Source: Marinosulfonomonas sp. PRT-SC04
GTDB lineage: Bacteria > Pseudomonadota > Alphaproteobacteria > Rhodobacterales > Rhodobacteraceae
Length of the DNA stretch: 14,794 nucleotides
Assembly: GCA_001321835.1 (NCBI GenBank)
Contig: JPUR01000268.1
Coordinates: 1 to 14,794, forward strand
Direction: 5' to 3'
The translations under genes were made by a program, and so were the position numbers. How positions within the stretch are numbered: the stretch's first letter is position 1; each line of letters opens with the position of its first letter. Under the pieces are notes generated by a model, which was given only the letters and a program-made list of their open reading frames with translations, was not told the DNA's origin and made no database searches. Shown one piece after another: positions 1 to 7,246 of the stretch.

Positions 1-768
1 CCTGCGCCAGTTGTAATCTTCTTGCCAGTTTTCCAGCGTATTTTGGGCATGGCGCAACGTGCCAAATAGTGTTTCGTTCAAACATTCATCTCTAAGTTTC
101 CCATTGAAGCTTTCAATAAATCCATTCTGCTGAGGTTTTCCCGGCGCGATATAGTGCCAGTCGATGCCCGTTTCTTGCACCCACTTGAGGATCGCCATGC
201 TGGTAAATTCGGTGCCGTTGTCCCTTGCCCGGCAGGGTATTGCGCAGCAATGCACGAGAGGGGGACACAATTGTCTTCGGCATGCCACGTTCAGCGATCA
301 CCCGATCCAACTCGCGTGCAACGCGCTGGCCAGACAACGACGTGTCTGCGGTTAGCACCAAATTCTCGCGACTGAAGTCATCCACAACCGTTAGAATGCG
401 GAAACGGCGACCGTCGGTCAGTGCATCCGAGACAAAATCCAAGCTCCAGCGTTGGTTTGGACCATCTGGCAGAACCATTGGCTTCCTCGTGCCCAATGCA
501 CGCTTTCTACCACCTCTGCGGCGCACCTGAAGCTTTTCCTCAACGTAAATACGCCTGACCTTCTTATGGTTCACTTCAAACCCCTCCCGGGCAATCATCA
601 CGTGGATGCGTCGATATCCAAACCTGCGGCGTTCCCGAGAAACACGTTTGATGGCGGCCCTCAATTCAGCGTCATTACCTCGGCGCGACTGATATCGCAT
701 CGATGACCGATCAACCTGCAACACATCACACGCCCGCCGCTGGCTCACCTGATGCATCTTGACCTGCC
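1..768 (-). pseudogene. IS3 orfB remnant (DDE integrase), interrupted and partial
   Basis: This is the catalytic half of an IS3-family transposase. The recognisable order is the HTH_21-type segment (VSQRRACDVLQVDRSSMRY), then RRFGYRRIHVMI, then the rve core with W-S-L-D-F-V-S-D supplying the first catalytic Asp. Just before the expected D-N-G-T-E-F (second Asp) the frame is broken by a 40-base insert at 223-262. Past the insert the integrase sequence continues in a shifted frame. It includes the third-acid region [12 protein letters not shown] and runs out of the window at [13 protein letters not shown]. The N-terminus is missing through the deletion shared with orfA. The uninterrupted reading that survives (113-820) is a hybrid ending in out-of-frame residues, so it should not be annotated as a functional 235-residue protein. 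Confidence 0.85.
219..267. repeat. Palindromic insert inside the transposase gene
   Basis: Compared with the expected S-D-N-G-T-E-F coding sequence, bases 223-262 (40 nt) are extra. The insert together with its immediate flanks forms a nested dyad. TGTCCC at 219-224 pairs with GGGACA at 262-267, and ATTGC / GCAAT pair around a GCA loop in the middle. The arm segments between these do not pair well. This resembles a small REP-like palindromic element rather than a random indel, but no second copy is present in the window to prove it is a repeat family. No obvious target duplication is visible. Confidence 0.55.
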
Positions 769-921
769 GTGCGATGCATGCCACCATACTTTGAACGCCA
801 CGGGTGCTAAAACGCAGCACTGCTCATACCGTGCGTACGACACAGCCGAGACCCGAACCCCATTCTCTGTTTCCTTCAGGATCAAGACAATCTGTGCCTC
901 CGAATATCGTGACTTCTTCAT
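769..921 (-). pseudogene. IS3 orfA remnant (transposase N-terminal HTH protein)
   Basis: The start MKKSRYSEAQIV is typical of IS3-family OrfA, the helix-turn-helix DNA-binding half of the transposase. An AAGGAGA ribosome binding site at 928-934 lies 6-7 bases ahead of the ATG at 919-921. After about 20 residues the reading is lost: two bases appear to be missing near the expected V-C-R. The original frame then resumes as R-T-H-G-M-S-S-A-A-F, a stop codon replaces the expected Tyr, and W-R-S-K-Y-G-G-M-H follows. The usual leucine-zipper segment after GGM is absent because a deletion joins this point to orfB near 770. The gene is clearly non-functional. The exact limit between the orfA and orfB remnants is approximate. 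Confidence 0.8.
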
Positions 922-994
922 AGTAAATCTCCTTGGTTTATATGCCGAGAAAATTCTAGCTTTCAACACATCCATTTTTCTGGGGGGATTACCA

Positions 995-1519
995 GCGGGC
1001 AAGATAGCCGAGAGCCAACCTTACTTATTAAGTGAAGCACACTTCTTCTGAAGTACATGATCCTTGAAGCGCGCGTGCAACTTGCGTTCGCACTTTGCGA
1101 AGTTCATCTTCGCCCATCCACCCCACGCATCCACAGATCACTATCCGATTCAAAATGGAGCGTTTGTTTTCGTGGCAACATAAGCGGTGCATGTGCCCCC
1201 TATTTGGGGTCTAGATAATAACACAAAAGCGCATGCTGTGCTCCGCGAGGAATTTTCGTGTCAGACATAGCCTTGCAAGGGTTCGAAAAACCCGCTCGGT
1301 ACGGCGCATGGTTTTTTTTGATGTCGCCGGCTCAGGTATTTTTCTATCTTGAAAAAAAATTGATTGCTTGATCCTCGCCCCCAACCTCAGACCAGCTTTC
1401 ACTGGTAGGCCTGTTGCCACATGCCCTTTGTTTTGGGCGACATCCAACGCAGGTCACGGCTCATCGCTATGCGTACAACACAGCATGCGAACCTTGCGGC
1501 GACCGGTCTTCGCAGATTA
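995..1519. other. Intergenic region between IS relic and trpB, no convincing gene
   Basis: This 525-base stretch has no ORF with recognisable family features. A 78-codon minus-strand reading frame (1211-1447) has no family resemblance or clear ribosome binding site. A 54-codon minus-strand frame at 1028-1192 starts shortly after AGGGGG and has six Cys residues, but I do not recognise it. No strong terminator for trpB is visible. Weak dyads exist (for example ACCAG/CTGGT around a 6-base loop near 1390-1406), without a following T run. The region may be eroded sequence left around the IS insertion. Confidence 0.5.
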
Positions 1520-2749
1520 TTACGCGCCCGTGTTCATATCCACACCCAAGGCCTTGGCGACAGTGAAAATATCCTTGTCGCCACGGCCGCACATGTTCAT
1601 GCAGATCAGGTGATCCTTTGGCAAATCAGGCGCGATTTTCATCACATGCGCCAGCGCATGGCTTGGCTCTAGCGCTGGAATGATGCCTTCCAGCTCACAA
1701 GACAGCTGGAACGCTTCCAACGCCTCAACATCGGTGATCGACACATATTGGGCGCGGCCAATGTCGTGCAGCCAGCTGTGCTCGGGGCCAATACCGGGGT
1801 AATCTAGCCCTGCCGAAATCGAAAATCCTTCGAGGATTTGACCGTCGTCATCCTGCAATAAATAGGTGCGGTTGCCGTGCAAAACGCCGGGTCGTCCGCC
1901 CGTGATCGAGGCACAATGTTCCATCTTGGAATTCACGCCTTTACCGCCGGCCTCGACCCCGATGATGTTGACAGAAGCGTCATCCAGAAACGGGAAAAAT
2001 AGCCCCATCGCATTGGAGCCACCACCGATTGCCGCCACCAATGTGTCGGGCAAACGCCCTTCGGCGGCGTGCATTTGTTCTTTGGCTTCCTTCCCGATGA
2101 TGGCTTGGAAATCACGAACCATTTCGGGGTATGGGTGCGGGCCAGCCACGGTGCCTATGCAGTAGAATGTGTCGTCAACATTGGTGACCCAGTCGCGCAT
2201 CGCATCGTTCATCGCGTCCTTCAAAGTGCCACGGCCGGAGGTGACCGCAATCACTTCGGCCCCCAATAATTTCATCCGAAACACATTCGGCGCTTGGCGC
2301 TCCACATCATGTGCGCCCATGTAAACCACGCATTTCAAACCAAATTTCGCGCAAACTGTGGCGGTTGCCACCCCGTGTTGGCCCGCGCCGGTTTCGGCAA
2401 TGATACGGGTTTTGCCCATGCGGCGCGCCAGAATAAGCTGCCCCAGAACATTGTTAATTTTATGCGCACCAGTGTGGTTCAGCTCGTCGCGCTTCAGATA
2501 AATCTTGGCACCGCCCAGATGATCGGTCAGACGTTCCGCGAAATACAGCGGGCTAGGACGGCCAACATAATGGGTCCACAAATCCTGCATTTCGGCCCAA
2601 AAACTGTCGTCGGTCTTGGCAAACTCGAATTGTTCTTGCAGCGACAGGATCAGCGGCATCAGGGTTTCCGAAACAAACCGTCCGCCGAAATCGCCAAAGC
2701 GACCCTGCTCATCGGGGCCTGTTTTGAAACTGTTGATCCGGTCCGTCAT
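1520..2749 (-). CDS. trpB: Tryptophan synthase beta chain
   Basis: TrpB catalyses the last step of tryptophan synthesis, joining indole and L-serine with pyridoxal phosphate, normally in an alpha2-beta2 complex with TrpA in the cytoplasm. The 409-residue length fits the family. The PLP lysine is K97 in the motif HTGAHKINN, the catalytic Glu is E119 (ETGAGQHG), and the PLP phosphate-binding loop GGGSNAMG lies at 242-249. A GTG directly precedes the chosen ATG, but GGAG sits about 8 bases before the ATG and too close to the GTG, so the ATG at 2747-2749 is preferred. This start overlaps the trpF stop as TGATG, a sign of translational coupling. trpA is not next to it here; the downstream side is an IS relic. 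Confidence 0.97.
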   Translation of the reverse strand: MTDRINSFKTGPDEQGRFGDFGGRFVSETLMPLILSLQEQFEFAKTDDSFWAEMQDLWTHYVGRPSPLYFAERLTDHLGGAKIYLKRDELNHTGAHKINNVLGQLILARRMGKTRIIAETGAGQHGVATATVCAKFGLKCVVYMGAHDVERQAPNVFRMKLLGAEVIAVTSGRGTLKDAMNDAMRDWVTNVDDTFYCIGTVAGPHPYPEMVRDFQAIIGKEAKEQMHAAEGRLPDTLVAAIGGGSNAMGLFFPFLDDASVNIIGVEAGGKGVNSKMEHCASITGGRPGVLHGNRTYLLQDDDGQILEGFSISAGLDYPGIGPEHSWLHDIGRAQYVSITDVEALEAFQLSCELEGIIPALEPSHALAHVMKIAPDLPKDHLICMNMCGRGDKDIFTVAKALGVDMNTGA

Positions 2750-3399
2750 CACACTTCTCCTCGTGCAGCTTTCACAAAGCTTGCGATTAAGTCATCATCT
2801 TTTACCCCAGCCGCGATCTCCACACCAGACGAGACATCGACTTGATTTGCGCCTGTCAGGCGCAGTGCCTCATCGACATTGTCAGGGCTCAACCCACCGG
2901 CCAACATCCATGGCGATGTCCAGCGCCGGTTGGCGATCAAGCGCCAGTCGAACGCCAGCCCGTTGCCACCTGGCAAGGCTGCATCTTTGGGTGGTTTGGC
3001 GTCAATCAACAGCTGATCGGCCACTTCAGCATAGGCATCCAGTGCCGCCAGATCATCGGCATTTGCCACCCCGAGCGCCTTCATCACCGGCAGGCCGTAA
3101 CGGGCGCGCACTTCGGCCACCCGCGCCACCGTTTCAGAGCCGTGGAGCTGCAACATATCCAGCGGTACCGTATCACAGATCGCATCAAGCTGCGCGTTGT
3201 CAGCGTTCACCGTCAGCGCCACCTTGGCGATGCCAATCGGCACCTCAACCGCAAAATCACGGGCCTGCGAAATACTGACGTTGCGGGGAGATTTTTCAAA
3301 GAACACAAAACCCAGATAACCGGCCCCAGCCGCAACCGCCGCCATGACATGCCGCGCCTCGCGCAGCCCGCAAATTTTAACTCTGATATTTGGTCCCAT
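2749..3399 (-). CDS. trpF: Phosphoribosylanthranilate isomerase
   Basis: TrpF converts N-(5-phosphoribosyl)anthranilate to the carboxyphenylamino-deoxyribulose phosphate intermediate of tryptophan synthesis, using a TIM-barrel fold. The 216 residues match the usual length. The catalytic Cys is C10 in VKICGLR and the catalytic Asp is D188 in [10 protein letters not shown]. Other conserved pieces are QLHG (84-87), the [10 protein letters not shown] segment (143-152) and LAGGL (166-170). The gene starts 8 bases after the lapA stop and shares bases with the trpB start, so the three are almost certainly co-transcribed. No strong ribosome binding site precedes the ATG, which again suggests coupling to the upstream gene. 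Confidence 0.96.
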   Translation of the reverse strand: MGPNIRVKICGLREARHVMAAVAAGAGYLGFVFFEKSPRNVSISQARDFAVEVPIGIAKVALTVNADNAQLDAICDTVPLDMLQLHGSETVARVAEVRARYGLPVMKALGVANADDLAALDAYAEVADQLLIDAKPPKDAALPGGNGLAFDWRLIANRRWTSPWMLAGGLSPDNVDEALRLTGANQVDVSSGVEIAAGVKDDDLIASFVKAARGEV

Positions 3400-3407
3400 A
3401 AGGGCGT

Positions 3408-3758
3408 TTAGGCGCTCTTTTCAAGCAGGGCAAGGATTTCGTCTTTTTCCCCGACCACATCACCCTTCAAACGGGTCACTTCGCGCTCTAGGGCCTTGAC
3501 CTCACGCCGTGCCCGCGCGCCCTCAGAACGGCCCTTATGCTCGCGGAACCACTCCCAGATAAAGCCAATCAACAGGCCCGCCACAATGCCACCAAAGAGG
3601 ATCGCAAACAGCGGCAATTGCAGCGTGTTGGGCAGCGGCACAAAACTGGCCACCTCCTCGGGCAGCAAATGCAATGTAACCGCCGCGCGATTGGCCATCG
3701 CCACCGTGATCAGGGCAACGGCAAGCACCGTCAGAAATGCATAGCGAATGTAGCGCAT
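3408..3758 (-). CDS. LapA-domain (DUF1049) inner-membrane protein
   Basis: This 116-residue protein has the LapA/DUF1049 layout. A first membrane helix lies at about residues 5-24, followed by a short periplasmic stretch with N-R-A-A-V-T-L-H. A second helix at about 48-70 ends in W-E-W-F-R, and a charged cytoplasmic coiled coil spans about 75-113. In E. coli, LapA and LapB (YciM) belong to the system that controls lipopolysaccharide synthesis through LpxC turnover. Whether the alphaproteobacterial homologue does the same is not shown by sequence. The gene lies 12 bases after ihfB and 8 bases before trpF, an arrangement I recall as common in Rhodobacteraceae. The symbol lapA is sometimes used but is left blank because the function here is inferred from domain shape. 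Confidence 0.88.
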   Translation of the reverse strand: MRYIRYAFLTVLAVALITVAMANRAAVTLHLLPEEVASFVPLPNTLQLPLFAILFGGIVAGLLIGFIWEWFREHKGRSEGARARREVKALEREVTRLKGDVVGEKDEILALLEKSA

Positions 3759-3770
3759 AGTAGGTTGGCC

Positions 3771-4052
3771 TTATTTTCCGTTCAAACGATCACGCAGCAA
3801 TTTACCAGTTTTGAAAAACGGCACATGTTTTTCTTCAACATCGACAGAGGCACCGGTGCGCGGATTGCGCCCCACCCGTGCATCACGTTTTTTAACCGAG
3901 AACGCACCAAAGCCCCGCAATTCCACCCGATCACCATTGGCCATTGCGCCAACGATCTCTTCAAAAATGGTATTCACAATGCGTTCAACATCCCGTTGAT
4001 AAAGATGGGGATTTTCATCCGCAATTTTTTGAACCAATTCTGATCTGATCAT
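3771..4052 (-). CDS. ihfB: Integration host factor subunit beta
   Basis: IHF beta pairs with IHF alpha to bind and sharply bend DNA at specific sites, acting in transcription, replication and site-specific recombination. The 93 residues show the HU/IHF fold: N-terminal helices starting [15 protein letters not shown], the segment [15 protein letters not shown], the DNA-binding arm with [12 protein letters not shown] (the Pro that intercalates in IHF lies in this arm), and the C-terminal helix [19 protein letters not shown] about 9 bases before the ATG supports the start. It is the first gene of the run into lapA, trpF and trpB. The specific beta assignment rests on the arm sequence and on gene order next to rpsA. 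Confidence 0.96.
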   Translation of the reverse strand: MIRSELVQKIADENPHLYQRDVERIVNTIFEEIVGAMANGDRVELRGFGAFSVKKRDARVGRNPRTGASVDVEEKHVPFFKTGKLLRDRLNGK

Positions 4053-4138
4053 CTCAACTGTTCCCCCAACGAAGTTCCATAAATTTATTTTTACGCAGAT
4101 AGCTTTGCAAAATCAGCAAACGCGCGACTATCCAAATG

Positions 4139-4167
4139 ACTATAGGCGAATTTTTAAGAATTGAGAA
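4139..4167 (-). promoter_or_regulatory. Candidate promoter for ihfB
   Basis: The minus strand shows TTCTCA (4162-4167), a 17-base spacer and TATAGT (4139-4144), about 87 bases ahead of the ihfB start. Each hexamer matches four of six or better with the vegetative consensus and the region is AT-rich. It lies between the rpsA terminator and ihfB, where a promoter is expected. It is a pattern match only. Confidence 0.4.
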
Positions 4168-4304
4168 ACATATTGCGGGGCCAACATGTAAAATAATAGG
4201 TGCTAATGCGCTGATTTTGAGCAACATTACGCCGGTGCGGCCCGAATGAAACAATCAGTGCGAGAAACAGCCCCACACCAAGTCGCCCGGCTGAGCGATT
4301 CGAA

Positions 4305-4337
4305 AATAAAAAGACGGCCCTGCTATTCACAGGGCCG
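4305..4337 (-). terminator. Rho-independent terminator of rpsA
   Basis: On the minus strand, 27 bases past the rpsA stop, an 8-bp perfect GC-rich stem (CGGCCCTG / CAGGGCCG, 4315-4322 with 4330-4337, 7-base loop) is followed by a T-rich run reading TTTTTATTTT. It is a canonical intrinsic terminator and separates rpsA from ihfB. Confidence 0.9.
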
Positions 4338-4364
4338 CCCAAATTTCATCCCAAAAGGGTGTGC

Positions 4365-6047
4365 TTAGTCGTCGTTGCTTTTCAAAGCGGCGCCGAGGAT
4401 ATCACCCAAGGACGCGCCAGAGTCGGAAGAACCATACTGCTCAACGGCTTCTTTCTCTTCAGCAATTTCGCGGGCTTTGATCGACAGACCCAAGCGACGT
4501 GTTTTGGCGTCAATGTTTGTCACACGAACGTCAAGCTTGTCACCAACACCGAAGCGCTCTGGGCGCTGCTCGGCACGGTCACGTGACAGATCAGAGCGAC
4601 GGATGAAGGATTTCATGCCCTCATATGTCACTTCAATGCCGCCATCCTCAATCGAGGTCACTTCAACAGTGATGATCGAGCCACGTTTCACGCCATCAGT
4701 CACACCTTCGAACGGATCACCGCCCAATGCCTTGATCGACAGAGAGATACGCTCTTTTTCGATGTCAACTTCGGTGACAACAGCTTTGACCACATCGTTC
4801 TTGTGATAATCGCCAATCACATCTTCGCCACGGCCTTCCCATGTCAGATCTGACAGATGGACCATGCCGTCGATGTCGCCTTCGAGGCCAATGAACAGAC
4901 CGAATTCGGTGATGTTCTTAACTTCGCCTTCAACTTCGGTGCCGGAAGGATGCGTTTCTGCAAACACTTCCCATGGGTTGCGCATGGTCTGTTTCAGACC
5001 CAAAGATACGCGACGTTTGACCGGATCGATTTCCAGAACCATAACTTCGACTTCTTGCGACGTAGAAACGATTTTACCTGGGTGGATGTTTTTCTTGGTC
5101 CACGACATTTCGGAAACGTGAACCAGGCCTTCAACACCTGGCTCCAGCTCAACAAAGGCACCGTAATCGGTGATGTTGGTAACGCGACCGGTGTGAACAG
5201 ATCTCAGCGGGAATTTGCCTTCAACAACAGTCCAAGGATCGTCCTGCAGCTGTTTTAGGCCAAGGCTGATGCGGTGGGTCTCTTTGTTGATTTTGATAAC
5301 CTGAACGGTGATTGTTTCACCAATTGCCAGGATTTCAGATGGGTGGTTCACACGGCGCCATGCCATGTCAGTGACGTGCAACAAGCCGTCAACGCCGCCC
5401 AGATCAACGAAGGCACCGTATTCGGTGATGTTCTTAACCACACCCTCGATGCTGTCACCTTCAGCCAATTTGGCGATCACTTCAGCGCGCTGTTCAGCAC
5501 GAGATTCTTCAAGGATTGCACGACGAGAAACAACGATGTTGCCACGACGACGGTCCATTTTCAGGATTTGGAACGGCTGCTTCAGACCCATCAGAGGGCC
5601 CGCGTCACGCACAGGGCGCACGTCAACTTGGGAGCCTGGCAGGAACGCAACAGCGCCGCCCAGATCAACCGTAAAGCCGCCTTTGACGCGACCAAAGATA
5701 GCGCCTTCAACGCGCTCTTCATCGGCGTATGCTTTTTCAAGACGATCCCAAGCGGCCTCGCGACGCGCCATTTCGTGGCTGATCACAGCCTCGCCTTTGG
5801 AGTTTTCAACCATCCGCAGGAAGACTTCTACTTCGTCGCCAACGGCGATTTCAGGAGCTTCACCCGGATTTGCGAATTCTTTAATGTCAACGCGGCCTTC
5901 CATTTTGTAGCCGACGTCGATGATGGCCTGACCGCTTTCGATTGCGATAACGCGGCCTTTGACAACTGTGCCTTCTTTTGGCGTGTCAAGTTCGAAGCTT
6001 TCTTCAAGAAGGGCTTCGAAGTCTTCCATAGATGTTAATTGAGCCAT
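4365..6047 (-). CDS. rpsA: 30S ribosomal protein S1
   Basis: S1 binds mRNA on the small ribosomal subunit and helps translation initiation, above all on messages with weak Shine-Dalgarno sequences. The 560 residues contain six S1/OB repeats at about 25-91, 112-176, 197-265, 284-352, 371-438 and 456-525. Repeats 3 to 5 are the most regular (N-I-T-E-Y-G-A-F-V-D-L, N-I-T-D-Y-G-A-F-V-E-L, N-I-T-E-F-G-L-F-I-G-L). A short acidic tail ends in SNDD. The start MAQLTSMEDFEALL fits the family. The nearest purine-rich site, AAGGA at 6060-6064, is 12 bases from the ATG, farther than usual. S1 genes are often autoregulated through their leader, and the leader here is long. The cmk-rpsA-ihfB order is common in Proteobacteria. 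Confidence 0.98.
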   Translation of the reverse strand: MAQLTSMEDFEALLEESFELDTPKEGTVVKGRVIAIESGQAIIDVGYKMEGRVDIKEFANPGEAPEIAVGDEVEVFLRMVENSKGEAVISHEMARREAAWDRLEKAYADEERVEGAIFGRVKGGFTVDLGGAVAFLPGSQVDVRPVRDAGPLMGLKQPFQILKMDRRRGNIVVSRRAILEESRAEQRAEVIAKLAEGDSIEGVVKNITEYGAFVDLGGVDGLLHVTDMAWRRVNHPSEILAIGETITVQVIKINKETHRISLGLKQLQDDPWTVVEGKFPLRSVHTGRVTNITDYGAFVELEPGVEGLVHVSEMSWTKKNIHPGKIVSTSQEVEVMVLEIDPVKRRVSLGLKQTMRNPWEVFAETHPSGTEVEGEVKNITEFGLFIGLEGDIDGMVHLSDLTWEGRGEDVIGDYHKNDVVKAVVTEVDIEKERISLSIKALGGDPFEGVTDGVKRGSIITVEVTSIEDGGIEVTYEGMKSFIRRSDLSRDRAEQRPERFGVGDKLDVRVTNIDAKTRRLGLSIKAREIAEEKEAVEQYGSSDSGASLGDILGAALKSNDD

Positions 6048-6279
6048 GTGGTCTCATTTTCCTTATGTATTGTTTCTGGCCGTGCGGTTGGCTCCGCCGG
6101 TCTTTGCGTTTCATTTGGTCGATTTTAGCGGCTAAGCCTTTAAAACAAAACGTAAAAGGTCGGATAGTACCTCCAGCCCTGTTTTGTCTTATTATTATAT
6201 GGCTTAAATCACCTTATCGACAGGCGCGTCTATAGAGGATTCTGGCCTGAGGGGCAAGGCAACATCCTTACCCCAGATG
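6048..6279 (-). promoter_or_regulatory. rpsA promoter and long leader region
   Basis: On the minus strand the best promoter match is TTGCCC (6252-6257), a 17-base spacer and TATAGA (6229-6234), which implies a leader of roughly 175 bases. A second possible -10 with a perfect TATAAT lies at 6194-6199 but has a poor -35. The leader is AT-rich and has no obvious strong hairpin apart from a short GGCT/AGCC dyad. It contains a 36-codon ORF starting at 6114 (MKRKDRRSQPHG...) that overlaps the rpsA start in another frame and has no ribosome binding site. An imperfect stem, GGGG-C-AAGG / CCTT-A-CCCC at 6251-6274, overlaps the -35 and directly follows the lipoprotein stop. It could be a weak terminator of the upstream unit, though it has no T run. 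Confidence 0.45.
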
Positions 6280-6545
6280 CTATCTATTCAAACAAAGGAA
6301 AAGATATTCTGTTCCCTGATAGTCAGGCAGTGAGCGCCTTGAAACACGTTCAGCAATCTTTTTATTCCCGCGCTGACAAATACTAGCGGCTTTTCCCAAC
6401 AATTCTTCATCGGTGAATGCAGCAAACATAGGCTGGATTATATTTACGCTATCGCCATTAAATGCAGATACTACAGGATCTTGCCCAACCGGATCACACC
6501 AGCGAGAAAGCCAATAGATGAGATTAGTACAATTACTTTTTTCAT
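6280..6545 (-). pseudogene. Small lipoprotein gene with one-base frameshift at the lipobox
   Basis: Read from the ATG at 6543-6545 (weak site GGAAA about 5 bases upstream), the protein begins MKKVIVLISSIGFLAG, a typical lipoprotein signal peptide. It then goes out of frame at 6491-6500 and would stop after 24 codons. Shifting by one base, as if one base had been lost in the Gly codon, gives Cys at once (L-A-G-C lipobox) and an open frame to the TAG at 6280-6282, 88 residues in total. The mature part contains D-P-V-V-S-A-F-N-G-D-S-V near its start and ends I-C-Q-R-G-N-K-K-I-A-E-R, R-S-L-P-D-Y and Y-L-F-L-C-L-N. It resembles, from memory, a widespread set of small Rhodobacteraceae lipoproteins with a paired-Cys C-terminus and an S-R-x-L-P-x-Y segment; their function is unknown to me. 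It lies 50 bases after cmk in the same direction. The lesion may be a true mutation or a sequencing error. Confidence 0.75.
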
Positions 6546-6595
6546 ATCATTTCCAATTAGAATTCACGTATCTCAAACGTTAGCGCTAAGTAAGA

Positions 6596-7246
6596 TCAAT
6601 TCAAGGTGGAATTTTCAATCTGCCCCTCAATCACCGCCACCGCCTTGGCCACGGCCTCTTCAATCGACATCTCGCTGGTGTCCAAAACTACCGCATCCGC
6701 CGCCGCCACCAAAGGTGCCGCATCGCGCTCGCGATCCCGCGCATCGCGCACCTGCAAATCCGCCAGCACCCCGTCGCGGGTGACATCCTCGCCCTTGCCC
6801 GCCAATTCCAGATAGCGCCGCTCGGCCCGCACCGAATCGGATGCCGTGACAAACAGCTTGGCCTGCGCCTCGACACAAATCACCGTGCCAATGTCGCGCC
6901 CATCCAGCACAGCGCCACCACTTCGCATCGCGAATGCCCGCTGAAAATCGACCAATGCGGCCCGCACATCGGGAATCGCCGCGGCCTTGCTGGCGGCTTG
7001 GGCCACCGGGGCCGTGCGCAAATCACCGGCCTCCAGATCCTCGGCCCGCAAGGTTTGCGCCGCTTCAATCGGGTCAACCCCGTTCAAAACCCGCAAGCCA
7101 ACAGCCCGGTACAATAAACCCGTATCCAGATGCGCAAAGCCGAAATGCGCTGCCACGGCCTTTGAGATCGTGCCCTTGCCCGAAGCCGCGGGCCCATCAA
7201 TTGCCACCGTAAAACCTGCCGTCATCAACGCTTTCATTGCCATCAT
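6596..7246 (-). CDS. cmk: Cytidylate kinase
   Basis: Cmk phosphorylates CMP and dCMP to the diphosphates with ATP in pyrimidine salvage and nucleotide supply. The P-loop is G-P-A-A-S-G-K-G-T at residues 18-26, followed by [12 protein letters not shown], the substrate-binding [10 protein letters not shown] segment, and the arginine-rich lid region [11 protein letters not shown] ahead of [13 protein letters not shown]. Length is 216 residues from the first ATG. Alternative starts exist at 7243, 7237 and 7225. The last gives [11 protein letters not shown], which matches relatives best, while GGGAA precedes the first ATG, so the start is uncertain by up to seven residues. aroA, often directly upstream of cmk in alphaproteobacteria, is absent here. 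Downstream follow the small lipoprotein and rpsA. Confidence 0.96.
   Translation of the reverse strand: MMAMKALMTAGFTVAIDGPAASGKGTISKAVAAHFGFAHLDTGLLYRAVGLRVLNGVDPIEAAQTLRAEDLEAGDLRTAPVAQAASKAAAIPDVRAALVDFQRAFAMRSGGAVLDGRDIGTVICVEAQAKLFVTASDSVRAERRYLELAGKGEDVTRDGVLADLQVRDARDRERDAAPLVAAADAVVLDTSEMSIEEAVAKAVAVIEGQIENSTLN

Larger units (their letters stand above)
1..994 (-). mobile_element. Decayed IS3-family insertion sequence, truncated by window edge
   Basis: The stretch carries orfA and orfB of an IS3-family element (IS407/IS51-like by the look of its integrase domain), read leftward. Seen directly: an intact orfA start with a good ribosome binding site, an HTH_21-type segment and an rve integrase domain, but with a frameshift, a stop, an internal deletion and a 40-base insert. 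The upstream end is set tentatively at 994, where the minus strand reads TGGTAATCCCCCC. This has the TG start and C-run often seen in IS3-family inverted repeats. The other inverted repeat would lie left of position 1 and cannot be checked. The element cannot make an active transposase from this copy and is best read as a relic lying downstream of trpB. Confidence 0.85.

Noticed and set aside
113..820. Apparent 235-residue transposase ORF
   Set aside because: Its C-terminal 50 or so residues are read out of frame after the 40-base insert and its N-terminus is fused across a deletion, so it is a chance open frame through a pseudogene and not a functional protein.
1211..1447. 78-codon minus-strand ORF downstream of trpB
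   Set aside because: No clear ribosome binding site, no family resemblance, and it crosses poly-T tracts typical of non-coding sequence.
2294..2845. Plus-strand ORFs opposite trpB and trpF (2294-2845, 2616-3278, 2842-3411)
   Set aside because: All are antisense shadows of well-identified genes, with low-complexity Arg/Pro/His or Gln content and no ribosome binding sites of note.
5274..6038. Long plus-strand ORF (254 codons) opposite rpsA
   Set aside because: It is Phe/Asn/Val-rich and lies wholly within the antisense of rpsA, with no family resemblance; it is a mirror of the S1 coding bias.
6004..6114. 36-codon basic ORF overlapping the rpsA start
   Set aside because: No Shine-Dalgarno sequence and no known family; kept only as part of the rpsA leader observation and not as a gene.
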